8,466 nt of DNA from a bacterium (GCA_030689285.1 JAUYJM010000075.1:1-8466), one strand, 5' to 3'. Counted from the stretch's first letter, positions 1-6,590 are shown. Notes: generated by a model not told the origin, from the letters alone. Translations and numbers: made by a program.

Positions 1-4
1 ATTC

Positions 5-28
5 TAAAGGACATAATTTCTGCCCTTG
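5..28 (+). repeat. AAAGGACATAA element, copy 1
   Basis: The sequence TAAAGGACATAA followed by TTTCTGCCCTT closely matches the element at 3775-3799 (TAAAGGACATAA then GTTTTGTCCTTTA). In this copy the right arm reads TGCCCTT rather than TGTCCTT, so the hairpin would contain one A-C mismatch. The left end of the element may be cut by the window edge. Its role is unknown; it could be a hairpin at the end of the preceding transcript or a dispersed repeat of this genome. Confidence 0.5.
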
Positions 29-97
29 ACAATCGTGGTTTTTTAGCATTTCGTAAGGTTTAATGCTTGACATAATCGCTCATTGTTATAGAGTTTG

Positions 98-120
98 AAT
101 TAGATATAGCTATTCTAATT
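98..120. repeat. Near-perfect inverted repeat (possible operator)
   Basis: Arms AATTAGA-T-ATAG (98-109) and CTATTCTAATT (110-120) are complementary over 11 pairs with one extra T at 105 and no loop. A loopless palindrome in a promoter region is more like a dimeric protein-binding site than an RNA hairpin. It sits about 25 bases after the TTGACA at 67-72 and about 120 bases before the TATAAT at 241. No regulator gene is in the window, so its function is unassigned. The sequence is AT-rich, so chance cannot be excluded. Confidence 0.4.
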
Positions 121-217
121 TCTATGTTGGTCGGTCATCACCTTGAATGCGCGATAAGGAGCCAAAGGCAGTGTGAGTAAGCGCAAAATTTAGACATTAC
201 ATCGATATTTGTGCAAT

Positions 218-246
218 TTACTAAGAAAAATAGTCGTTAATATAAT
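218..246 (+). promoter_or_regulatory. Putative promoter of the surface-protein cluster, near-leaderless
   Basis: A perfect TATAAT lies at 241-246. With a 17-base spacer the -35 position reads TTACTA (218-223), only three of six matches. A start site about seven bases after the -10 would fall near 253 and leave a leader of roughly seven bases before the ATG at 260. That fits the absence of a clear SD sequence before this ATG. An alternative promoter is TTGACA at 67-72 with TAGAGT at 89-94 (16-base spacer). Confidence 0.4.
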
Positions 247-259
247 AACTTTGAAGTTT

Positions 260-2023
260 ATGAATAAAATTATTGTAGGAATAGGGTCAATTTTGTTTGT
301 AACTGCTCTAGTTGTGGGTACAACAGGAGCATATTTTACAGACAGTAAAACAACAGGTGAGAACCGATTTTCCGCAGGCACGCTATCAATCGGTGTGGAG
401 CAGACGATGCAGGGAAGTCTTCCTGTAATCGTAAACAACTGGGCACCGGGTGAGTCCGCGTTGGTACAATATTCTGTGAAAAATACAGGTAGTTTGCCGG
501 TGCATATCCGCTCATCTTATACTGGGGCGTGGAATTTTAGCGGTGACAAGAACCTTTTTAAGGTATTGAGCGTTGAAAAGTTTAACGAAAACAACTCTAC
601 GTGGAGTGTTTTGATGCAAAACTCAAGTGGAATTTCTCAAAATTCTCCTGTGTTTTTGAGTCAAAGTGGGACGGATAGCGGTTTAACAGTACTTTCTCCC
701 GGACAGACTTTAAATATGCGTCTGAATGTTCTGTTTGACCCGTCGGCCGGTAATGAGTACCAAGGTAAGCAGTTCTCGGCTTTGGTCGCGGTGGACGCAA
801 AACAAACAACCGAGGGAGCAACTTGGCCGTCAACTCTAGGAGGAGGCGGTACTACCCCTAATAACTCTTCTAGTGTAATAATAAATCAAGTTTCTCCTAC
901 TAATGCTATGTCTGGCCAGACTGTGACCATCATAGGTTCTGGTTTTGTGGTGGGTTCAAATTTCGTGTTGTTCAATACCCTTGATGGTACTGGAGGGACA
1001 AATTTCTCGGCTGTTTCAAATGACGGCGCCATCCTTACTTTCTCCGTGCCTAACCTTGCTGAAGGCTTTGCTGAAGGTATTTACTTGATTACGGTTATGA
1101 ATGATAACGGACGAAGCAATACTATGCCATTTGCCATTCAAGCGTCAGACTCTACCGGCGGCACACAAACAGATTCGCTGTCAATTCAAAGCGTTACGCC
1201 AAGCAAGTCTCAAGCTTTCAACTCGGTATCAATCAAAGGAAACGGGTTTGTGGTAAATGGAGACAACCATGTAATGCTATCAAACAACTCCGGAGGTTCG
1301 ATGTCATTGTTAGGCACATCGCATAACGGGAAATCGCTAAACTTCCAAGTTCCAGACATATCTTACGGCAGTTATAATGTGCAGGTCATAAACTCAAACG
1401 GTCAGAGCAACCTTCTGTCTTTCACAATACTTGAACCCACTCTGACTCTGACTGACATAGCTATATCTAAAACATCCGGAGTCGCGGGCGACTCCGTAGT
1501 TATAACGGGTAGTGGTTTTCTGAAGTCAGAAGACAACTACATTTTATTTGGCAACAGCCAAGGCTCATTTACTTTCGTTCAAAAAGCTTCTGATTCAAAT
1601 GTATTGACTTTTACGATTCCGAATACAGTACCGGGTGCATATACTGTAGAGGTCTTAAACTCAAATGGGCGTAGCAACCCTATGAGCTTTACCTTGGTAG
1701 CTAGCCAAAATCCTCAAATAACCGTTACGGAACCGTTCAAAACGGGAGTCAACGTGATTAAAGGAAGTAGTTTCAGCGTACGCTGGCAGAATCAAGGCTT
1801 AAAGAGCGACTCTGCTGTGGACATATATCTGAAAAATAGCTCCACTAACGAAGAATTCCTGATTAAGAAAGGAGTTGACGCTGGTCAAAGTGTAGTTGTA
1901 TGGGATGTGCCAACCACGTTTAAGTCCGGGATATACTCGGTCTTGATTAAAGAAAGCTGTAACGCAGGCGACAAATGTGCCGCTCCCGCTCAAAGTACTG
2001 GAACTTTCAAGGTGATAGACTAG
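260..2023 (+). CDS. Secreted TasA/camelysin-like protein with three IPT/TIG domains and a KNH-like C-terminal domain
   Basis: A 587-residue secreted surface protein, probably a fibre subunit or adhesin. Residues 4-23 are a hydrophobic signal segment followed by GAYFTDSKTTGENRFSAGTL (23-42), the hallmark N-terminus of TasA/camelysin-type proteins cut by SipW-type signal peptidases. Residues about 40-182 form the beta-rich TasA-like domain. Three Ig-like IPT/TIG repeats follow (about 206-294, 306-391, 397-480), each with a G-x-GF motif near its start and an N-GRSN or NGQSN motif near its end. Residues 484-586 resemble the Kre9/KNH (Ser-Thr-rich GPI-anchored) domain, with an ITVTEP start, a VRWQNQG strand and a GIYSVLI strand. 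Two Cys close together (567, 573) could form a disulfide. There is no C-terminal membrane helix or LPXTG motif. The start at 260 places the signal peptide correctly; a TTG at 209 would add 17 residues before it and is less likely. The next gene encodes a matching signal peptidase. The adhesive role is inferred from the domains. Confidence 0.85.
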   Translation: MNKIIVGIGSILFVTALVVGTTGAYFTDSKTTGENRFSAGTLSIGVEQTMQGSLPVIVNNWAPGESALVQYSVKNTGSLPVHIRSSYTGAWNFSGDKNLFKVLSVEKFNENNSTWSVLMQNSSGISQNSPVFLSQSGTDSGLTVLSPGQTLNMRLNVLFDPSAGNEYQGKQFSALVAVDAKQTTEGATWPSTLGGGGTTPNNSSSVIINQVSPTNAMSGQTVTIIGSGFVVGSNFVLFNTLDGTGGTNFSAVSNDGAILTFSVPNLAEGFAEGIYLITVMNDNGRSNTMPFAIQASDSTGGTQTDSLSIQSVTPSKSQAFNSVSIKGNGFVVNGDNHVMLSNNSGGSMSLLGTSHNGKSLNFQVPDISYGSYNVQVINSNGQSNLLSFTILEPTLTLTDIAISKTSGVAGDSVVITGSGFLKSEDNYILFGNSQGSFTFVQKASDSNVLTFTIPNTVPGAYTVEVLNSNGRSNPMSFTLVASQNPQITVTEPFKTGVNVIKGSSFSVRWQNQGLKSDSAVDIYLKNSSTNEEFLIKKGVDAGQSVVVWDVPTTFKSGIYSVLIKESCNAGDKCAAPAQSTGTFKVID

Positions 2024-2051
2024 CCGTAGTTCCCCTAATAAGATAGTCAAT

Positions 2052-2057
2052 AAGGTG
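2052..2057 (+). promoter_or_regulatory. Ribosome binding site of the signal peptidase gene
   Basis: AAGGTG lies 12 bases before the ATG at 2070. It supports this start over the ATG at 2062, which runs into a stop after two codons. The 46-base gap after the upstream stop contains no clear terminator, which is compatible with cotranscription. Confidence 0.45.
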
Positions 2058-2069
2058 TAAAATGATTTA

Positions 2070-2597
2070 ATGCTCACGATTAAGAAAATAGTTAAGATTT
2101 TCGGGGCGATTATCATACTTCTGTCCGCTCTGTTCGTTGTAGGTTCTTTCCTGCCTGCGCCTGTAGGGTACGACATCCTATTGGTAAGGGCGAAATCTAT
2201 GGAGCCCGCGATATCTTACGGTTCACTGGTGGTTGTAAAATCATTTGGAAGTTACAACAGAGGCGACATAATTTCCTTCAAAAAGAACAACTTGTCGCCT
2301 GAAGCTCCTTACACTACTCACAGAGTTTATGGCTCTTTAATAGACAACGGACGTATCGCTTATGTTACAAAAGGGGATGGAAATGAATTTCCCGACTCTA
2401 CGACGGTGTTTGAGGATGAGATTTTGGGCAAGGTGGTGGCAAAAGTGCCTTATGCGGCTAAGGTGTTGGATTTTGTAAAAAATCCCGCAGGGTTTGCAGT
2501 TGTGATTATTGCCCCTCTAGTCTGGATTGTTACGGATTACGCGAGGAAAATGTATAAAAGACATAAAGGACAAAATAAAGGACAAAATGACGTTTGA
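2070..2597 (+). CDS. Signal peptidase I, SipW/ER (S26B) type
   Basis: A 175-residue membrane-bound serine peptidase that removes signal peptides at the outer face of the membrane. An N-terminal anchor (about 5-28) is followed by the catalytic box AKSMEP, with Ser43 as nucleophile. TTHRV follows with His84, and then TKGDGNEFPD with Asp103 and Asp109. His in place of the Lys of typical bacterial LepB marks the archaeal/ER/SipW type. A second hydrophobic segment (about 140-157) and a basic tail (RKMYKRHKGQNKGQN) complete it, a common layout for SipW-like enzymes. It lies between two genes whose N-termini carry the AYF motif recognised by SipW in Bacillus, so these products are its likely substrates. 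Its 3' end overlaps the next start by 11 bases. The family call is firm; the substrate pairing is inferred from context. Confidence 0.92.
   Translation: MLTIKKIVKIFGAIIILLSALFVVGSFLPAPVGYDILLVRAKSMEPAISYGSLVVVKSFGSYNRGDIISFKKNNLSPEAPYTTHRVYGSLIDNGRIAYVTKGDGNEFPDSTTVFEDEILGKVVAKVPYAAKVLDFVKNPAGFAVVIIAPLVWIVTDYARKMYKRHKGQNKGQNDV
2563..2586 (+). repeat. Perfect 12-bp tandem duplication carrying the SD of the next gene
   Basis: ATAAAGGACAAA occurs twice in a row, directly abutting the ATG at 2587. In the signal peptidase frame it encodes the doubled motif KGQN-KGQN. For the downstream gene the second AAAGGA (2577-2582) lies four bases from the ATG and acts as a plausible SD; the first lies sixteen bases away. 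The unit shares AAAGGACA with the elements at 5, 3751 and 3776. Confidence 0.7.
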
Positions 2598-3726
2598 AAC
2601 CATAACAAACAGAAAAGCTATTACGTTTACAGGCTTTATACTCGCCGCAGTTATTTTTGTGCTCGCTTTTCCCGCTCAAACGGACGCTTACTTTGCTGAA
2701 AAGGAAGCAATTGGCTCGGCGTTTAAAACAGGCACACTGGATTTTGACTTGTCAAAAAAAGGCATTCACTTAAATATGACAGGTAACAGTTCTGTGGAAA
2801 CGGAATTCCTTTATACAGGGTCATTGGGCTTTAAGTATTCAGTTTCGGCTGAAAATCAAAGCGGAGATTTGTGCCCTAGCGTGTCAGTAGGTGTTTATAA
2901 GGACGGTGAACTCGTATATATGGGGGGACTGAAAGAGGACTTGACTATAGACACAGACAGAAATTCCGTATGGTCGTTTGACGTATTTTCTCCGGGTTTT
3001 GAGTCATCACGGGGCTGTGATTTTGATGTAGTTTTCAGAGCTTGGCAGGAAAATTTGCCAAGCTGGGGTAGTGGAGGATTTAGTCATGAAGAGAGATTTC
3101 ATATAGGACTCAAATCGAGCATTGTAAGTTTGAAAAGCGAAGGTTCTGCTATTAGTAGTAGCAATGACACCACTGTTGAGGCGGCTTCTGCGGAAGAAGA
3201 AGCTGTGTTGAATAAAGAAGCGGGAGCGCAATCAGGTGATAGTAGCACCACTTCTGTATCCGGTTCAACCCCTTCTTCGGTAAGAGAGGTGGGTTCTGAA
3301 GTAGGAAATACTAATACTAATGAAGGTATTACTATGGAAGAAGGCGAGTTGGGAAGCTCTGAAACTACCGTCTCTCCTGTTAATACTGAAACTGTGCTTG
3401 TTAAGATATCGGTTGATAGTACCGACGAGCCGCGAATACCGGGCGAACAGGCCAATACTCTGTCTGCAGGCCAGAAACTGTACTTCATTGGTCCAGATCC
3501 AAACCTCACGCCTTTAAGCCTATGGAAAGATGGCAAGCACCTTATGGGAATTGGAGTTGTCGTAACCGGCCCGGATTCGTCTTTTTGGACAGTGCCTAAT
3601 GATTTGGCATCTGGTCAATACGAACTCCATATTGACCAGACCGTTGGTGGGAACAAGGTTGTCATTGTAAAAATCATGATTCCTGTCGTGGAAGGTTTGT
3701 CTGAAAATCAGGAAATATTGCAGTAA
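2587..3726 (+). CDS. Secreted TasA-like (SipW-dependent) protein with Ser/Thr/Glu stalk and C-terminal beta domain
   Basis: A 379-residue protein. Residues about 11-31 are a hydrophobic signal segment. Next comes DAYFAEKEAIGSAFKTGTLDF (33-53), matching the conserved TasA/camelysin start cleaved by SipW. Residues 53-175 form a beta-rich domain with Cys96 and Cys144 as a possible disulfide pair. Residues about 180-270 are a low-complexity stalk rich in Ser, Thr, Glu and Gly. Residues 270-370 form a further beta-rich domain (LSAGQKLYFIG, then SSFWTVPNDLASGQYELHID) resembling one Ig-like/TIG-type module. There is no C-terminal anchor. The start at 2587 follows an SD and puts the signal peptide at the N-terminus; an upstream in-frame start at 2527 would merely read the peptidase tail in another frame. 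The overlap with the peptidase gene suggests translational coupling. It is probably a fibre or accessory subunit (inference from domain and neighbours). Confidence 0.8.
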   Translation: MTFETITNRKAITFTGFILAAVIFVLAFPAQTDAYFAEKEAIGSAFKTGTLDFDLSKKGIHLNMTGNSSVETEFLYTGSLGFKYSVSAENQSGDLCPSVSVGVYKDGELVYMGGLKEDLTIDTDRNSVWSFDVFSPGFESSRGCDFDVVFRAWQENLPSWGSGGFSHEERFHIGLKSSIVSLKSEGSAISSSNDTTVEAASAEEEAVLNKEAGAQSGDSSTTSVSGSTPSSVREVGSEVGNTNTNEGITMEEGELGSSETTVSPVNTETVLVKISVDSTDEPRIPGEQANTLSAGQKLYFIGPDPNLTPLSLWKDGKHLMGIGVVVTGPDSSFWTVPNDLASGQYELHIDQTVGGNKVVIVKIMIPVVEGLSENQEILQ

Positions 3727-3750
3727 AAAGACGCCTAAGGGATGTTTTGG

Positions 3751-3799
3751 ATAAAGGACATTTCTGAAATAGCATAAAGGACATAAGTTTTGTCCTTTA
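3751..3799 (+). promoter_or_regulatory. Doubled AAAGGACA element with hairpin before the fourth cluster gene
   Basis: TAAAGGACA occurs at 3752-3760 and again at 3775-3783. The second copy forms a perfect 9-bp stem with TGTCCTTTA at 3791-3799, with a 7-base loop. The first copy could pair with the same right arm instead, so the two hairpins exclude each other. No U-tract follows, so a classic intrinsic terminator is unlikely. The right arm ends 13 bases before the ATG at 3813, where an RNA structure could influence translation. Regulatory meaning is inference. Confidence 0.5.
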
Positions 3800-3812
3800 G
3801 GCCAAAGCCATT

Positions 3813-5366
3813 ATGATGAAAACAATAAAACACAAATTTCTGGCATTGATAATCTTTTCTTTTTTCGTTTTGCTGTCTATGCCTGTTTCCACGTATGCGG
3901 CATCTTCTATATCGGCGCAGTTTGAACAGATGCCAATGTTTCTGGAGGGTGATTTTGTGCCGGGTGAGTCTGTGGATAGATTTGCCAAAGTGACGAATAA
4001 CTCTGAAGATAGACAGGAAATACTGTTAAGGGCCTTTAACATTTTTGGCTGTTCTCCGGGGCCGTCTTGTGTTTCTGACAAACTGCACTTGACTGTTTCA
4101 AGGAACGGCAATAATCTTTTTTCAGGCAACTTGACCCAGTTCTACGGGGCCGGTTTTATTCCTTTGGGTGAAATGGCCTCCCGCGAACAGGACAGGGAGT
4201 ATGTTTTCAGTATATTTTTTGATTCCGGCGCTTCTAATTTTTACCAAAATCAAGTTACCGGATTTAATATGGAACTTCGTTTTGAAGGTGAGGACGATGG
4301 AGATACCGATGAGCCGCCGCCTGATGACGGAGGAGATAATGGCGGTGGAGACGATGATGATACGCCTCCGGGTGATGGAGGAGGAGATGACGGAGACGGT
4401 GATGATGACGATGGCAATGGCACGCCTTCGGATAACGGAGGTGGTGGGGGAGTCGGAGGACATAATAATTTAGCTCCTCCTTCTTTAGGTAGTGGCGGCA
4501 TATTGGACACTACCAGCTTGGTCATAACGGATATAAAAGTAGATAGTTTTGACTTTGTAAATAAGACCGCGGTGGTAAGGTGGCGCACGAACCTGCAATC
4601 CACAAGCAGAGTCGTGTACGGTAGAACATCCGACGGTCCGTTTAGTATAAACATTACCGAACCCAACTTCGGTTATCCTTTGGATACAGATATGCAGACG
4701 GTTTTGGTTACGGAACACGCGGTCACACTTAAGAATCTTGAGATAGCGGAGCGATACAGCTTTCGGGTTTCTTCAAGACTTTCCCAAAGCGGTTTGCCTA
4801 CTACGAGTCTTGAACAAGAGTTTGTCTTCGGCACGTCAGCTGTGGCAGTAGCGCCAGAAAACCCTCCTCAAAACGGCAGAGGGGGGACACCTTCTTACGG
4901 GGGAGGAGGGATAGGCGAGGGAGGTGAAGAACCTCCTGTCCAATTTGAAGATGGGGGCGGCGAAGAAGAGGACTCGGCATCAAATTTTTTTAGGAATTTA
5001 GCGGCTGCAATTTTCGGTTTTCCTGACAGTTGGGCGGAATTTTTCGTTTGCTTTACTCTTTTCCTTCTCATACTTCTTGTGGCGTACCTTCTATGGTCTT
5101 ACTGGTTTTCAAAATATACCTCCGAAAAATATCCTGACAAAAAAGCTTATGTCCGCGGCGGGCTGTTCTTCATTCTTTGGCTCGTAGTGAGTCTGATTCT
5201 CGCGTTTATATTTATGCAGTTTTGTTTGATACTTCCGATTCTGCTTGCGATGCTAATAACGGTTATCTATATGATAGTAAGGAGACTGGAAAAAGAAGAT
5301 GAGAACAAGGAAAATCATGAAGAAAATTCCTTTGAGCGCGGTTGGCGAAAAGATGATGAGGTCTGA
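3813..5366 (+). CDS. Membrane-anchored surface protein: TasA-like domain, acidic linker, FN3-like domain, three TM helices
   Basis: A 517-residue protein not recognised as one named family. Residues 1-30 are a standard signal peptide ending STYAA. Residues 33-158 form a beta domain built like the TasA-like partners (VPGESVDRFAKVTNNSEDRQ resembles the APGESALVQYSVKNTG part of the first gene) but without the AYF motif. Residues 159-220 are an extreme Asp/Gly/Pro linker with calcium-loop-like DGDGDDDDG runs. Residues 235-340 resemble a fibronectin-III or purple acid phosphatase N-terminal fold (VVRWRTN, TSRVVYG, ITDIKVDS). A Gly/Pro/Glu linker (350-390) leads to membrane segments near 409-430, 449-469 and 470-489 and a charged cytoplasmic tail. 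It may hold the fibre proteins at the membrane, as TapA does functionally in Bacillus, though no sequence similarity to TapA is claimed. The start is ATG 3813 or 3816; no strong SD is seen. Calcium binding and the anchor role are inferences. Confidence 0.75.
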   Translation: MMKTIKHKFLALIIFSFFVLLSMPVSTYAASSISAQFEQMPMFLEGDFVPGESVDRFAKVTNNSEDRQEILLRAFNIFGCSPGPSCVSDKLHLTVSRNGNNLFSGNLTQFYGAGFIPLGEMASREQDREYVFSIFFDSGASNFYQNQVTGFNMELRFEGEDDGDTDEPPPDDGGDNGGGDDDDTPPGDGGGDDGDGDDDDGNGTPSDNGGGGGVGGHNNLAPPSLGSGGILDTTSLVITDIKVDSFDFVNKTAVVRWRTNLQSTSRVVYGRTSDGPFSINITEPNFGYPLDTDMQTVLVTEHAVTLKNLEIAERYSFRVSSRLSQSGLPTTSLEQEFVFGTSAVAVAPENPPQNGRGGTPSYGGGGIGEGGEEPPVQFEDGGGEEEDSASNFFRNLAAAIFGFPDSWAEFFVCFTLFLLILLVAYLLWSYWFSKYTSEKYPDKKAYVRGGLFFILWLVVSLILAFIFMQFCLILPILLAMLITVIYMIVRRLEKEDENKENHEENSFERGWRKDDEV

Positions 5367-5376
5367 TTCTCATCAT
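5353..5376. terminator. Hairpin shared by convergent gene ends, possible bidirectional terminator
   Basis: ATGATGAG (5353-5360) pairs perfectly with CTCATCAT (5369-5376) around an 8-base loop. It covers the stop codons of both the + strand surface gene and the - strand tsaD, which are only six bases apart. The U-tracts are poor: the - strand has CTTTT after the stem and the + strand AGTTTCTT. Terminator function is therefore uncertain. Confidence 0.4.
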
Positions 5377-6512
5377 AGTTTCTTGTTGCCTTCCGCTTTT
5401 ATATTTATTGAGTTTTGTCTATAGATAAATGGTTCAATATTGTCGTGTTTTTGCGCGGCAGCTCTGACGGCTATCATAAGGGCGTTATCGGTGGCCATAT
5501 GCTTTTCCGGTAGAAATACATTAACGTCGTTTTCTTCGGCGAGTTTTTTAAGCGCGCTTCTTATTTGGTTGTTTGCCGTAACGCCACCTCCCGCGATGAG
5601 GGTTTTTGCGCCATAAATTTTCAAGGCCTTTTCGGTTTTCTTTAACAAGACTTCAGTGACCGCATCTTCAAATTCTTTGGCGATAAGCATCTTTGTGTCT
5701 TCGTCCATATTTTTTACTTTTTTGGTTAAGTACAATACCGCAGTTTTCAGTCCGGAAAAAGAAAAGTCCAAATCATTTGACCCTATCATCGGCCGAGGCA
5801 AGTTTATGCGAGGTAAGGTGGCAAGTCTATGAGTAGGAAAGTTTTTTCTACAATTTTCCGCCAAACGGGAAATTTCTGGGCCGCCCGGATAGGGGAGTCC
5901 CAGAAGCCTGGCAACCTTATCAAACGCCTCTCCTACGGCGTCGTCTCTTGTTTGTCCCACGACTTCGTACTCAAACCAGTTTTTTATGAGTACAAGTTCC
6001 GTGTGCCCGCCGGAAATTAAGAGTGAAATAGCGGGAAATTGCACGGTGCTTAACGTGTAGCGTTTACGGGTTTTGTTTGAAGATAAAAAATTGAAAATTG
6101 AATTTTCTTTTCTGTTGAGCAACGCGGAAAAGATATGTCCTTCCATATGATTTACCGGCAAGACAGGAACACCCCATTTTTTTGCCAGACCTTCCGCAAA
6201 AGTAATGCCGGTCCACAGACACGGTTCCAAACCCGGCCCTTCCGTAACCGCTATAAGGTCTATGGCCGGTTTTTCCTTTGAAATGCCGGCAACTTTCATG
6301 GCCTCGTCCAGTATAATAGGCAGGTTTTTTATATGTTCACGTTTGGCAAGAGAGGGGAAGACACCGCCGTACTTTTCATGCAACATTGCTTGAGAACAAA
6401 CAACGTTTGACAGCACTTGAATTTCAATGTTGCCATCTTTTACACTCCCGCTCCCGTCAATGATGGCAATGGCGGTTTCGTCGCAAGAAGTTTCTATGCC
6501 AAGAATAGTCAT
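5373..6512 (-). CDS. tsaD: tRNA N6-adenosine threonylcarbamoyltransferase TsaD (Kae1/Gcp family)
   Basis: TsaD transfers the threonylcarbamoyl group from threonylcarbamoyl-AMP to A37 of ANN-decoding tRNAs, working with TsaB and TsaE in bacteria. The 379 residues show the full family signature: MTILGIETSCDET at the N-terminus, GPGLEP (92-97), the metal-binding NHMEGH (His122, His126), ISGGHTEL (167-173 region), GEAFDKVARLLGLPYPGGP (194-212), DFSFSGLKTAV (249-259), AGGGVTANNQIR (307-318) and TDNALMIA with metal ligand Asp342. It is longer than the usual 335-350 residues. The extra length lies mainly in residues about 133-158, between the His motif and the SGGH motif, where the sequence is basic and polar. 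All catalytic positions are kept, so it should be active. ATG 6512 is the natural start; no clear SD is seen. No tsaB, tsaE or tsaC is nearby. It converges on the surface cluster and lies 78 bases downstream of the small gene on the same strand. Confidence 0.97.
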   Translation of the reverse strand: MTILGIETSCDETAIAIIDGSGSVKDGNIEIQVLSNVVCSQAMLHEKYGGVFPSLAKREHIKNLPIILDEAMKVAGISKEKPAIDLIAVTEGPGLEPCLWTGITFAEGLAKKWGVPVLPVNHMEGHIFSALLNRKENSIFNFLSSNKTRKRYTLSTVQFPAISLLISGGHTELVLIKNWFEYEVVGQTRDDAVGEAFDKVARLLGLPYPGGPEISRLAENCRKNFPTHRLATLPRINLPRPMIGSNDLDFSFSGLKTAVLYLTKKVKNMDEDTKMLIAKEFEDAVTEVLLKKTEKALKIYGAKTLIAGGGVTANNQIRSALKKLAEENDVNVFLPEKHMATDNALMIAVRAAAQKHDNIEPFIYRQNSINIKAEGNKKL

Positions 6513-6590
6513 GCGAATACATTACCAGAAAGGTACTATTAATCAAAGCTTTCCGTCTCTCTACAAAAAATCCTGTCTTATTTGATGTAC

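Larger units (their letters stand above)
1..259. other. Intergenic leader region upstream of the surface-protein cluster
   Basis: No convincing gene is visible here on either strand. The stretch holds an AAAGGACATAA element at its left edge, two TTGACA-like hexamers (26-31 and 67-72), a near-perfect palindrome at 98-120, and a TATAAT box just before the first gene. An SD-like AAGGAG at 156-161 is followed only by a six-codon frame beginning GTG at 173, which I do not call a gene. The preceding gene lies outside the window. The concentration of small signals suggests a regulated promoter region for the surface cluster, but that is inference. Confidence 0.55.

Noticed and set aside
173..193. 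Six-codon frame (GTG start) after an AAGGAG
   Set aside because: Far too short and without conserved content; could be a leader peptide but nothing supports it.
209..259. TTG start giving 17 extra residues before the first surface protein
   Set aside because: The signal peptide and AYFTD motif have the normal distance from ATG 260, and the TATAAT at 241 lies inside the extension.
3099..3536. 145-residue open frame on the - strand
   Set aside because: Antisense to the Ser/Thr/Glu stalk of a clear gene; composition is a mirror of that low-complexity DNA.
4250..4666. 138-residue Ser/Pro-rich open frame on the - strand
   Set aside because: Produced by reading the Asp/Gly linker codons of the surface gene backwards.
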